This document shows, one piece after another, positions 34,659 to 43,026 of a stretch of 64,000 nucleotides of DNA (positions are counted from its first letter, which is position 1; each line of letters begins with the position of its first letter). The notes beneath the pieces are model-generated. The model worked only from the letters and a program-made list of their open reading frames with translations, did not search any database and was not told the origin of the DNA. The stretch is from Microbispora sp. ZYX-F-249 (GTDB taxonomy: Bacteria; Actinomycetota; Actinomycetes; Streptosporangiales; Streptosporangiaceae): assembly GCF_039649665.1 (NCBI RefSeq), contig NZ_JBDJAW010000025.1, positions 1 through 64,000 of the forward strand, written 5' to 3'. A program made the translations under genes and the position numbers.

Positions 34659-34805
34659 CGGATAGAGGACGACGAAGTCCTCCAGGAACGCGTACGCGTA
34701 CAGGCGGGCCGCGAGGGCACCTTCAGGTGAGCGTCAATGTCGCCGGTTCACCCTTTGCACCCTACGCGCCCGCCGATCTTCGCGCACCGGGCTTTTCGTG
34801 GGCTT

Positions 34806-34858
34806 GGGGCTCAGGGCACCCGGGGCTCAGGGGGTCCGGGGCTCAGGGGGCCCGGGGC
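34806..34858. repeat. 16-bp tandem repeat
   Basis: Units at 34806-34821, 34822-34837 and 34838-34853 share GGGGCTCAGGG with small differences at the 3' end; a partial fourth begins at 34854. It separates the MFS start from the ChaA stop and is probably slippage-prone. Confidence 0.85.
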
Positions 34859-34875
34859 TCACATGCTCACGTTGC

Positions 34876-35970
34876 TCATGGGCTCACGGCGAGGAGCAGG
34901 AAGGCGGCGAGCAGCGTGAGGTGCACGCCCGCCTGCAGGACGGTGGCCCGGCCGGGCACCACGGTCAGCGTCGCCACGACGATCGTCAGCCCGAGCAGCA
35001 CGATGTGCGTCGCGTCGAGTCCGAGCAGCAGCGGCCCTTCCACCCACAGGGACGCCGCCGCGATCGTCGGGATGGTGAGCCCGATGCTGGCCATCGCCGA
35101 GCCGAAGGCGAGGTTCAGGCTGACCTGGACCCGCGCGCGCCGGGCCGCGCGTACGGCGGCGAGCGTCTCCGGCAGCAGCACCAGCAGCGCGATCACGACG
35201 CCCACCACCGCCTGCGGCAGGCTCGCGGCGCGTACGGCCGACTCGATGGCGGGCGACTCCACCTTCGCCAGACCGACCACCGCGACGAGCGCGGTCAGCA
35301 GCAACGCCAGGCTGGCCGTGGCCGCGCGCGTGGTCGGCGGGCCGGCGTGCCCGTCCGCGGCATGGCCGCCGGGCTCCACCGGCAGGAAGTACTCGCGGTG
35401 CCGTACGGCCTGGGTGAGCACGAACAGGCCGTACACCGCGAGCGAGGCGACCGCGGCGAACGCGAGCTGGGGCGCGGAGAAGGCGGGCCCGGGCTTGCTG
35501 GTGGTGAAGGCCGGCAGGACGAGGCTCAGCGTCGACAGGGTGGCGACGGTGGCGAGCGCGCCTCCCGTTCCCTCCGCGTTGAACACCGCCACCCGCCGCC
35601 GCAGCGCCGCGACCAGCAGCGACAGGCCGGCGATCCCGTTGCACGTGATCATCACGGCGGCGAACACCGTGTCGCGGGCGAGCGACGCCGCGGCCGGCCC
35701 GCCCGACACGGTGAGGCTGAGGATCAGCGCCACCTCGATCACCGTGACCGCCACGGCGAGCACGAGCGAGCCGAACGGCTCGCCCACGCGATGGGCGATG
35801 ACTTCCGCGTGGTGGACGGCCGCGAGCACCGAACTCGCGAGGAAGAGCGCGGCGATCACCACGACGACGGGTGGGATGCTCCGTCCCCACGCCAGCGCGA
35901 GCACCGCCACGGCGAGGATCGGAACGGTCACGGTCCAGGTGGCGGCCAGTCGGCGGTAGCGCAGGCTCAC
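34876..35970 (-). CDS. Calcium/proton antiporter (ChaA-type, CaCA family)
   Basis: 364 residues, about 11 membrane segments, with the two antiparallel alpha-repeat motifs: HRVGEPFGSLVLAVAVTVIE in the first half and ALLVLLPETLAAVRAARRAR ... NLAFGSAMASIGLTIP in the second, each holding the ion-binding glutamate. It would exchange Ca2+ or Na+ for protons in the membrane. GTG 35970 is chosen because AGGAAG lies 6 bases before it; a TTG six codons upstream has no ribosome site. Confidence 0.9.
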   Translation of the reverse strand: MSLRYRRLAATWTVTVPILAVAVLALAWGRSIPPVVVVIAALFLASSVLAAVHHAEVIAHRVGEPFGSLVLAVAVTVIEVALILSLTVSGGPAAASLARDTVFAAVMITCNGIAGLSLLVAALRRRVAVFNAEGTGGALATVATLSTLSLVLPAFTTSKPGPAFSAPQLAFAAVASLAVYGLFVLTQAVRHREYFLPVEPGGHAADGHAGPPTTRAATASLALLLTALVAVVGLAKVESPAIESAVRAASLPQAVVGVVIALLVLLPETLAAVRAARRARVQVSLNLAFGSAMASIGLTIPTIAAASLWVEGPLLLGLDATHIVLLGLTIVVATLTVVPGRATVLQAGVHLTLLAAFLLLAVSP

Positions 35971-36012
35971 ATGGTTCTTCCTGCCCAAATGGGACGAAAG
36001 GTATAAAGGACC

Positions 36013-36897
36013 CTAGAGCTGCTTGAGCAGCCAGCGCGGGCCGGTGACCAGGGCGCCGAGGGCCGTCACCCGCTCGCGCAGTCCCCGGTCGGCGGTGACG
36101 ACGAGGGCGGTCTCCCACGAGCGCACGCCACGCACGGCGTCCACGATCGCGTCGTCCCCGCTGCCACGGGCCACCACGACGGTCAGGTCCCCGGTCACCG
36201 GCCCCGGGTCGGCGGCGCCGGCCGCCGCTCCTTCGAGCACCGCGACCATGCGCGGGAACCACCGGGACAGTGCGGGAACGCCTTCCGGCATCTCGCCGAG
36301 GCCCTGCCCGGAGAGCGGGATCAGCTCGTTGAGCAGGCGGTTCGCGGCACCGGCACGGTCGTTCCACCATCCGTGCTCGGCGCGCGCGCCGATGATGTTC
36401 GCCATGTCGAGGACGACGACCACCGGGCTCAGCGCGGGCCTGATCCTCGGCCACGAGTCGGCGAAGCCCGGATGCAACTCTTTCGACGGGACCTCGTCGG
36501 CCGCCACCCAGCGCATGTCGGCGCTCTCGCCGTTGGCGGGCGCGGCGTCGAGCAGCCCCCCGGCCTCCGCGATCACCGTCTGGAACGACCAGCCGCCGTG
36601 GTCGTCGACGTAGAGCCCGCGCACCCGGATCAGATCGGCGTCCAGCGCCGCCTCCTCCTGTGCCTCGCGCAGGGCGCCGGTGATGGGGTCCTCATGGCTG
36701 TCGCACGCGCCTCCCGGCAGCCCCCACGTCCCGCCGTGATGGCTCCACCAGGCCCGCTTCTGCATCAGCACGTACGGCATGCCGTCGAGGGTGTGGTGCA
36801 CGGTGAGCAGGCCGGCGGCGCCGTACAGCCCCCAGTGCTGGTGCCCCAGCTCGCACAGGGCCCAGCCGTCGCCGTCCTTCGCCGCCATGCACCCCAT
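36013..36897 (-). CDS. NUDIX hydrolase fused to a NYN/PIN-like domain
   Basis: 294 residues. Residues 20-145 form a NUDIX domain; the Nudix box runs from Gly62 (GGACDSHEDPITGALREAQE) with Glu81 and Glu82. From about residue 157 a second Rossmann-like domain begins VVVVLDMANIIGAR (Asp164), followed by VVVARGSGDDAIVDAV and LVVTADRGLRERV, the acidic pattern of NYN/PIN nucleases. A nucleotide pyrophosphohydrolase joined to a possible RNase suggests a role in RNA or nucleotide turnover (inference). GTG/ATG choice at the N-terminus hardly matters. Confidence 0.82.
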   Translation of the reverse strand: MGCMAAKDGDGWALCELGHQHWGLYGAAGLLTVHHTLDGMPYVLMQKRAWWSHHGGTWGLPGGACDSHEDPITGALREAQEEAALDADLIRVRGLYVDDHGGWSFQTVIAEAGGLLDAAPANGESADMRWVAADEVPSKELHPGFADSWPRIRPALSPVVVVLDMANIIGARAEHGWWNDRAGAANRLLNELIPLSGQGLGEMPEGVPALSRWFPRMVAVLEGAAAGAADPGPVTGDLTVVVARGSGDDAIVDAVRGVRSWETALVVTADRGLRERVTALGALVTGPRWLLKQL

Positions 36898-37264
36898 CTT
36901 GCCGTAGCGGGCTGAGCGAGGTCCGCCGCCCCGTTGCTCTGATGGTCGCCGGGTGGACCGGTGGTACGTGACGGGGTCGTAGGCCGATCGTTATTAACCG
37001 GTAAGCGATCCTTCCGAGAGCCGAGTCCGAAGCCCGTTAGCGTGTGAGCCCTCACTCGTGATTCCCCCTTATCCGGAGAATCAGGAGATGTCATATCTGG
37101 AGAGACGCCCGCTTCCTGCGGCCGGAGGAGCGGGCGTTGTCCTCCCTCTGTCGTTTCGATGTCGGCCCACCGGCCGTCCCGCTCGGCTCCTCTGGGGTGC
37201 CAGGCGGTGGATTTCCTCACGATCTCTCCACAGGCGCCGCACAAGTGCCTGGTTGACTGCTGTC
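36898..37264. other. Intergenic stretch with a hairpin
   Basis: Holds ACGCCCGCT/AGCGGGCGT (37105-37113/37129-37137), a 9-bp stem, and an AT-rich patch around 36990-37005 that may be the promoter of the NUDIX gene or of the small membrane gene. No coding frame is convincing. Confidence 0.5.
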
Positions 37265-37600
37265 GTGATTCGGGAACCGGTGGGCCGGCATCGTGAACGC
37301 GTCCCGGTCAGGGCGATCACGTCGAGAGAGAACATCGCCGCATGTCTCGTGCCGGTGGCCGGCGTGGCACTGGTCGCACTCGGGATTCTGGATTGGCTCG
37401 CGGCGATGTCGCTCATCCGGGGAGTTCAGTGCGGCCTGTACGAGCAGGGGGGCGTACTCGACTGTGGCGGATCATCCACGTTGGATGAAGCTGTCCTTCT
37501 CGGACCGCTGCTCGCGCTGCCGATGTTCGTCGCGGAGACCTGGCTGATCGCCCGGGGGATTCGGCGGATCGCTGCCGGGCGGGAACACAACCGGGCCTGA
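37265..37600 (+). CDS. Small membrane protein of unknown function
   Basis: 111 residues from GTG 37265. Two hydrophobic segments (IAACLVPVAGVALVALGILD; AVLLGPLLALPMFVAETWLIA) flank an external loop with two cysteines (VQCGLYEQGGVLDCGG) that could form a disulfide. The basic C-terminus (RGIRRIAAGREH) would be cytoplasmic. No family recognised. A longer in-frame version from 37058 is unlikely because that part lacks codon bias. Confidence 0.5.
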   Translation: MIREPVGRHRERVPVRAITSRENIAACLVPVAGVALVALGILDWLAAMSLIRGVQCGLYEQGGVLDCGGSSTLDEAVLLGPLLALPMFVAETWLIARGIRRIAAGREHNRA

Positions 37601-37649
37601 CCCCGCCGATCGAGTCCGCGGTTCCTGGTTGCCCGCCCTTTTCGTAGAC

Positions 37650-37702
37650 AGCACGACGGTCTGTCCGCGGAGAGCACGACGGCGTCGTATAGAGCACGAC
37701 GG
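37650..37702. repeat. Three direct repeats upstream of the epoxide-hydrolase-like gene
   Basis: AGCACGACGG occurs at 37650-37659, 37673-37682 and 37693-37702, spaced 23 and 20 bases (about two helical turns). Such spacing suits a protein binding along one face of the DNA, perhaps an activator for the gene at 37878. Confidence 0.6.
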
Positions 37703-37877
37703 GAGAAGCCCGCGCGACTTCAGGTCGTGCAGGCTGCAATCGATCGACTGACGCCGGCGGAGCCCGCGGCCCGCGGCGCTCATCATGGCCGTGCTCGTCG
37801 GTGAGCGGCCGATTCGCGAACGGCGGGCCGCATCGGCCGGACGCCCCGCGATCGGGTGCTCGGGAAAGGGAACGCAG

Positions 37878-38918
37878 ATGCCACTGGAGGAAGCAGCCGG
37901 GCGAATGCCGGGCGCGGGATCGCGTGCCAGGAGACTGCGGCGGGCCGTCTTCGGCGCGTTCGTCGCCCTGGTCGCCGTGTTCGGCATGACCGCCGGTGCG
38001 GGCGCGAGCGCGACGGCCAAGGAGCCCGCGGAGGGCCCGGCGCGCTTCGCCCCCGGGTTCAGGCACGGCAAGGTCGTCGTGGAAGGCGGCGCCGTCCACT
38101 ACGTGATCGGCGGATCCGGACCGGCCGTCGTGCTCCTGCACGGCTGGCCGCAGACGTGGCTGATGTGGCGCCCGCTGATGCCCGAGCTCGCCCGCGACCA
38201 CACCGTGATCGCCGTGGACCTGCCGGGGCTGGGCGACTCGGCCGTGCCGGCCGGGGGCTATGACAAGGTCACCACCGCGCGGCGGGTGCGCGAGGCCGTG
38301 CGCCGGCTGGGATTCGACCGGGTGGCGATCGTCGGTCACGATCTCGGCGTCCTGGTCGCCTACCCCTGGGCCCGCGACTTCCCCGGCGAGGTGACCCGGC
38401 TCGCCATGATCGAGACGCCGCTGTCCGGCTTTGGTCTCGAGGAGCTCTACGGGGTGAGCTGGCACTTCCGGTTCAACATGTCCCCCGCGCCGATCCCCGA
38501 GCGGATCATGGACAACGACGACGTCAGCACGTACCTCGGCATGATCTTCGACTTCAGCTACCGCAAGGATGCGGTGGATCGCGAGTCGTACTACCGGGCC
38601 TACGCGGATCCGGCCAGGCGGAGCGCGGGGTACGAGTACTACCGGGCGTTCGCCGCGGACGCGGAGAACAACAAGGCCAACGCGGCGAAGCGGCTGCCCA
38701 TGCCGGTGCTGGGGATCGGCGGCCAGTACTCCTTCGGGCCGGGGGTCGCGGACTCGTTCCGCCAGGTCGCCGACGACGTGCGCACGGTGGTGGCACCCGA
38801 CTCCGGGCACTTCGTCCCCGAGGAGAACCCGCGCTTCATGGCCGACTGCGCGAGCCTCTTCCTGGGCGCCCGGACCGGCACGCCCCCGCGTCCCGAGCTC
38901 GCCTCCTGCGCCCCGTGA
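37878..38918 (+). CDS. Exported alpha/beta hydrolase, epoxide hydrolase-like
   Basis: 346 residues. A twin-arginine-like or Sec signal (RARRLRRAVFGAFVALVAVFGMT) ends near GAGASA. The hydrolase domain has LLHGWPQTW, VDLPGLGDS, and GHDLGV where aspartate is the nucleophile as in epoxide hydrolases and haloalkane dehalogenases, plus SGHFVPEE with the histidine. A Tyr-rich cap (SYYRAYADPARR ... YEYYRAF) could supply the epoxide-activating tyrosines. ATG 37878 follows AAAGGGAACG. Export of an epoxide hydrolase is uncommon and suggests an extracellular substrate. Confidence 0.85.
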   Translation: MPLEEAAGRMPGAGSRARRLRRAVFGAFVALVAVFGMTAGAGASATAKEPAEGPARFAPGFRHGKVVVEGGAVHYVIGGSGPAVVLLHGWPQTWLMWRPLMPELARDHTVIAVDLPGLGDSAVPAGGYDKVTTARRVREAVRRLGFDRVAIVGHDLGVLVAYPWARDFPGEVTRLAMIETPLSGFGLEELYGVSWHFRFNMSPAPIPERIMDNDDVSTYLGMIFDFSYRKDAVDRESYYRAYADPARRSAGYEYYRAFAADAENNKANAAKRLPMPVLGIGGQYSFGPGVADSFRQVADDVRTVVAPDSGHFVPEENPRFMADCASLFLGARTGTPPRPELASCAP

Positions 38919-39406
38919 ACCCGGGCATGTGATCGACTGTCTCTCCTTCTCACGCCGTCGCCGGTGCGGGTGGTGGTGGCTGCTACCCGATCACCGTCGT
39001 CTACGGGCTCGGCTCGCCTCCTGCCGGTACATCGGTACCGGCAGGGGGTCGCCGCCGTCAGGGGTGTGCGGTGTGGCGACGGCAGGCCGGCCGGGCGGTG
39101 ACCTCTCCGGCAGCGGACCGATGAACGCCGGGTTCACCGGTGATCGCCTTCTTGATTTCCGGATTCTCGCCTGAACGTTTCAGCCGGTCCCGGAGTCCCG
39201 TTCCTGTCTTCGGCGATTTCTGCGCAAGTGAGGGCTGCCCTGGGCGGAAAGCCGCCGCGGCGCGCGTTGACCGGCGATCGACGGGATCGTAGCTTGATGC
39301 GCGGTGTTCCTGTGGGTGAATTCAGTTCAGGTGCACGAAAAACCCTTGTGGGGTCGGGAGTCATTCCTCGGTCAGGGGCCCTGCGCGACCTGCAAGGAGT
39401 TCGGTT
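38919..39406. other. Intergenic stretch before the pectate lyase
   Basis: About 490 bases. It holds the hairpin at 39020-39045 and a ribosome site AAGGAG just before the lyase start. No gene is supported; a promoter must lie in the last 250 bases but no clear pair was recognised. Confidence 0.5.
39020..39045 (+). terminator. 11-bp hairpin after the epoxide-hydrolase-like gene
   Basis: CCTGCCGGTAC (39020-39030) and GTACCGGCAGG (39035-39045) pair perfectly with a 4-base loop. Confidence 0.6.
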
Positions 39407-41029
39407 TTGAGAAGCAGAACCACAACGGGTGCCGGGGTGATCAGCGCCCTCGCCGGAGTCGTCGCCTTGGCCGGCGTGGCCACCGTCGGAACGGCGCAGG
39501 CCGCCACCGGGTGCGCCGTGACCTACACGACCAACGACTGGCCGGGTGGGTTCACCGCCGCCATCACCATCCAGAACCTGGGCAGCGCGATCGACGGCTG
39601 GACCCTCGGGTTCGCCTTCCCCGACAGCGGTCAGAAGGTGGGCACGGGCTGGTCGGCCACCTACAGTCAGAGCGGGCAGAACGTCACGGCCACGAACGTG
39701 GACTACAACGGCGCCATCGCGACCGGCGCGTCGTTGTCCATCGGGTTCAACGGCAGTTGGTCGGGGTCCAACCCCAAGCCCACCTCGTTCACCTTGAACG
39801 GCGTCACCTGCACCGGCTCTGCCACCACCTCATCACCGACCCCGTCGCCCACCCCGACACGCTCGCCCTCGCCCTCAGCCACCCCCACGCGCTCACCCTC
39901 CCCCTCCCCCTCACCCTCAGCCTCGCCCTCGACGACGCCGTCGAGTGGTGCGGTGTACGTGTCGCCGAACGGCAGGGACGGTGCCGCGGGGACCCAGTCC
40001 GACCCGACGACCCTCACTTCGGCGCTCACACGCGTCGCCCCCGGCGGGACGATCTACCTGCGCGGCGGGCGGTACGCCTTCACGCAGACGATCACCATCG
40101 CACCGGGCAACAACGGCACGTCGAACGCCCGCAAGACCCTGTCCGCCTACCCCGGTGAGACCCCGGTGCTGAACTTCTCGGCCCAGAGCGAGTCCTCGTC
40201 GAACCGCGGACTCGTCGTGAACGGCTCGTACTGGCATGTGTACGGCATCGTCGTCGAGCGGGCCGGCGACAACGGGATCTACGTCGGCGGCAGCAACAAC
40301 GTCATCGAACGCACGGTGACCCGGTTCAATCGCGACACCGGGCTGCAGCTCGGGCGGATCGCCTCCGACACCCCCCGCGACCAGTGGCCGTCCAACAACC
40401 TCATCCTCAGCGCGGAGTCGCACGACAACGCCGACTCCGACGGTGAGGACGCCGACGGCTTCGCCGCGAAGCTCACCACCGGCACCGGCAACGTCTTCCG
40501 CTACGCCGTGTCCCACAACAACATCGACGACGGCTGGGACCTCTACACCAAGACGGACACCGGAGCCATCGGGCCGGTGACCATCGAGGACTCCCTGTCC
40601 TACAACAACGGCACCCTCACCGACGGCAGCCAGGCCGGCGCCGGCGACCGCAACGGCTACAAGCTCGGCGGCGACAAGATCTCCGTCAGCCACATCGTCC
40701 GGCGAAGCATCGCCTACCGCAACGGCCACCACGGGTTCACCTACAACAGCAACCCGGGCACGATGTCGATCTCGAACAACGTCGGCATCGACAACGCCGA
40801 GCGCAACTTCTCCTTCGACGCCGGCACCTCGGTGTTCCGCAACAACACCTCGTGCCGCAGCGGCAGCGGGTCCAACGACAAGACCGTCGGTGACGTCGAC
40901 AGCTCCAACCAGTTCTGGTCCGGCTCGAACGGGTCCCGGTGCTCCTCCTACACCGGAGCCATGGGCTGGTCCTTCGCCTCGGACGGCCGCCTCGTCGTGA
41001 CCTTCGGCGGCAGGCCGGTCACGCCGTAA
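39407..41029 (+). CDS. Secreted CBM2-PL9 pectate lyase
   Basis: 540 residues. TTG 39407 with AAGGAG 7 bases upstream. Signal peptide to about residue 32 (GTAQA). Residues 33-137: CBM2 cellulose-binding module (CAVTYTTNDWPGGFTAAITI ... IGFNGSWSGSNPKPTSFTLN). Residues 140-180: Ser/Pro/Thr linker. The rest is a right-handed beta-helix lyase of the PL9/Pel9A type (YVSPNGRDGAAGTQSDPTTL; GGTIYLRGGRY; NNVIERTVTRFNRDTGLQLG; SHNNIDDGWDLYTK). It cleaves pectate by beta-elimination while bound to plant wall cellulose. Confidence 0.93.
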   Translation: MRSRTTTGAGVISALAGVVALAGVATVGTAQAATGCAVTYTTNDWPGGFTAAITIQNLGSAIDGWTLGFAFPDSGQKVGTGWSATYSQSGQNVTATNVDYNGAIATGASLSIGFNGSWSGSNPKPTSFTLNGVTCTGSATTSSPTPSPTPTRSPSPSATPTRSPSPSPSPSASPSTTPSSGAVYVSPNGRDGAAGTQSDPTTLTSALTRVAPGGTIYLRGGRYAFTQTITIAPGNNGTSNARKTLSAYPGETPVLNFSAQSESSSNRGLVVNGSYWHVYGIVVERAGDNGIYVGGSNNVIERTVTRFNRDTGLQLGRIASDTPRDQWPSNNLILSAESHDNADSDGEDADGFAAKLTTGTGNVFRYAVSHNNIDDGWDLYTKTDTGAIGPVTIEDSLSYNNGTLTDGSQAGAGDRNGYKLGGDKISVSHIVRRSIAYRNGHHGFTYNSNPGTMSISNNVGIDNAERNFSFDAGTSVFRNNTSCRSGSGSNDKTVGDVDSSNQFWSGSNGSRCSSYTGAMGWSFASDGRLVVTFGGRPVTP

Positions 41030-41104
41030 CCGGTCGTCTCGTCAACGGCATGGACTCCCCGGCGGACTACGGCTCAGCCCTGCCTGCCTCTGCCAGGGTC
41101 ACCG

Positions 41105-41147
41105 GCGGGGCCCGCCCACCGCGCCGTACGCGATGGGCGGGGCCCGC
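41105..41147. terminator. Hairpin between convergent PL9 and M15 genes
   Basis: Arms 41105-41118 and 41134-41147 pair at 13 of 14 positions around a 15-base loop. Confidence 0.6.
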
Positions 41148-41171
41148 AGGGCGGCTTGCGCCGCGCCGGTC

Positions 41172-42002
41172 TCAGCGGCCGTTGACGGAGAAGTGCTGGT
41201 AGTCCTTGGCACCCGACCACGAGCCGCCCCAGCCCCAGCCGATCCGCTCGAAGGCCCGCACCACGCGGTCTCCGCTGTTGATCACGCCGGGCTTCTTGAG
41301 CGGCCGGTCCACGAACGCGTCCGCGTTGCGGTGGGCGTTGGAGCCGTTCGCGTAGACGTACGGGTTCTCCCGGGGGTTGAGGTCCACGGCGAGGCCGTAC
41401 GCGTGGTTGGACCAGCTGCCGGAGCCGGTGGCGTTGCGGCAGTTGAAGGCCGAGGTGTTGTCGGCGTCGATGGAGTCGTAGTCGCTGCCCTTGTAGACGT
41501 CGACGGGCTCCATCCGGCGGATGGGGTAGCGCATCTCGTAGAGCTTGCCGAAGACGGAGGCGATGTCCTCGGCCACCTTCTTGTTGACCACCAGCGTGCC
41601 GGTGTGCGCCTGGTCGTCGAAGCCCCAATAGGTCATGGTGATCTTGCGTAGCCCACTCGGCGGAACCGGGCAGCCCGGACGCCACGAGTGCCGGAGCTCG
41701 TCACGGGACACCGTCTCAATCTTCGCGGAGAAGGGCGGCGGCCCGCTCGGGCTCGGTGTGGGCCCGGTCTCGGGCGTGGGCGATACCGGCACGGCCGTGG
41801 GCGTGACGGACGCGGACGGAGCGGGCGCGGCCGAGGAGGCGGTGGGCATGGGCGAGTCCGACGCCGGGGCCGCCGGGGCGGGCGCGGACACCCGGGTCCG
41901 GGCGGTGGCGGACGCTCCCGCGTCGCCGACCCCGCCACAGCCGGTCATCCCGACGAGAGCCGCCATCACTACCACTGACCTGCGGTTCCACAAGGAGGTC
42001 AT
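41172..42002 (-). CDS. Lipoprotein M15-family peptidase (D-Ala-D-Ala carboxypeptidase-like)
   Basis: 276 residues. A lipobox ALVGMTGC places the lipidated Cys at 22. A Pro/Ser/Thr/Ala-rich spacer (residues 30-90) reaches through the wall to an M15 zinc peptidase with WSNHAYGLAVDLNP (His and Asp ligands) and DYQHFSVN (third histidine) close to the C-terminus. Members cleave peptidoglycan stem peptides. Divergent from an operon whose first gene resembles Lgt, the enzyme that lipidates such cysteines. Confidence 0.88.
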   Translation of the reverse strand: MTSLWNRRSVVVMAALVGMTGCGGVGDAGASATARTRVSAPAPAAPASDSPMPTASSAAPAPSASVTPTAVPVSPTPETGPTPSPSGPPPFSAKIETVSRDELRHSWRPGCPVPPSGLRKITMTYWGFDDQAHTGTLVVNKKVAEDIASVFGKLYEMRYPIRRMEPVDVYKGSDYDSIDADNTSAFNCRNATGSGSWSNHAYGLAVDLNPRENPYVYANGSNAHRNADAFVDRPLKKPGVINSGDRVVRAFERIGWGWGGSWSGAKDYQHFSVNGR

Positions 42003-42054
42003 AGGCGCAGGCTACCCGTGAACGAGACATGTGCCGGCGGTCGCGCGACACTCC

Positions 42055-42081
42055 TGTGGACAACGGGATTCCTGTGGATAA
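42055..42081. promoter_or_regulatory. Two DnaA-box-like sites
   Basis: TGTGGACAA (42055-42063) and TGTGGATAA (42073-42081) are perfect 9-mers of the DnaA box type on the same strand, 18 bases apart, in the divergent region between the M15 and Lgt-like genes. Confidence 0.5.
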
Positions 42082-42192
42082 AACCTCGGCGGTTGACGAC
42101 TCGCCGTATAGAACGGAATCGACATATGGAAGGGGCGCAAGCCGTACGAAATGACGATCGGAATCGTCATGTGCCGCCGCTAGGGTGGCGTC

Positions 42193-43026
42193 GTGCTTGA
42201 GGAACTGCGTTTCGGCGGGGTGACCGTGCCGACCCACGCGTTTTTCGTGGGCCTCGGCGTGGTCCTCGCGAGCGTGGTGTTCGTCCTGGAAGCACGGCGC
42301 CGGGGAGCCCTGCGGGAGGAGTCCCTCGTCGCCGTCACCGGCGCGCTGGTCGGCGGGGCGATAGGCATGCGGCTGTCCGGGTGGGCCGAGCATCTCGACT
42401 TCGCGCTCAACCCCGGCCTCGTCGAGGCGTGGATGTTCGGCGCCCGGAGCATCCTCGGCGGCCTGACCGGCGCATATGTCGGAGTGCTGGTCGCGAAACG
42501 GCTGATCGGCTATCGGGAGCGCACCGGCGACCTGTTCGCGCCCGCGGTCGCGCTCGGCATGGCCGTCGGCCGCGTCGGCTGCTTCCTCACGGAGGCCCCG
42601 GGCCGTCCCACGAGCCTTCCTTGGGGCGTCCACGCACCCGCCACCGTGCCGGAATGCCCCGGTTGCGTGACCGGACAGGCGATGCACCCGTCCTACCTGT
42701 ACGAGACCGTCTTCCAGCTCGCCGCCTTCGGCGCGCTGCTGTGGGCCCGGAGCCGGGTTGACCGGCCGGGCGAGCTGTTCACCCTTTATCTGGGCGCGTA
42801 CGCCGCCTTCCGGTTCCTCGTCGAGTTCACCAGGGCGAACGAGACGGTCTGGCTCGACCTGACCCGCCCGCAGTGGTTCCTCGTCCCGGGCCTCGCGCTT
42901 CTCGCCGTCCGCCTCGGGATCGGATATCGCAAGGGCTTCTACGATCGGCTGCTCCCCCGCCGGGGCGAGCGGCGACCGCTGTCACTGGGCGCCCGGCTGT
43001 CGCCTGCGGGCGAGGAGGAGAGATGA
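42193..43026 (+). CDS. Lgt-like membrane protein lacking key Lgt residues
   Basis: 277 residues, about seven membrane segments, clearly related to prolipoprotein diacylglyceryl transferase: FFVGLGVVLASVVFVLE, GRVGCFLTEAPGRPTSLPWG (126-145), MHPSYLYE (164-171) and RFLVEFTR (207-214). However, the HGG motif with catalytic histidine is SILGG (86-90), and the signature GR-x-GN-x-x-NGE has become GRVGCFLTEA, losing the asparagines. It is therefore probably not a housekeeping Lgt but an enzyme acting on a related phospholipid or acceptor (inference). First of four genes joined by 4-base overlaps. Confidence 0.85.
   Translation: MLEELRFGGVTVPTHAFFVGLGVVLASVVFVLEARRRGALREESLVAVTGALVGGAIGMRLSGWAEHLDFALNPGLVEAWMFGARSILGGLTGAYVGVLVAKRLIGYRERTGDLFAPAVALGMAVGRVGCFLTEAPGRPTSLPWGVHAPATVPECPGCVTGQAMHPSYLYETVFQLAAFGALLWARSRVDRPGELFTLYLGAYAAFRFLVEFTRANETVWLDLTRPQWFLVPGLALLAVRLGIGYRKGFYDRLLPRRGERRPLSLGARLSPAGEEER

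Noticed and set aside
42193-43026. Housekeeping lgt
   Set aside because: The HGG motif and the GNxxNGE signature are lost, so it was not named lgt.
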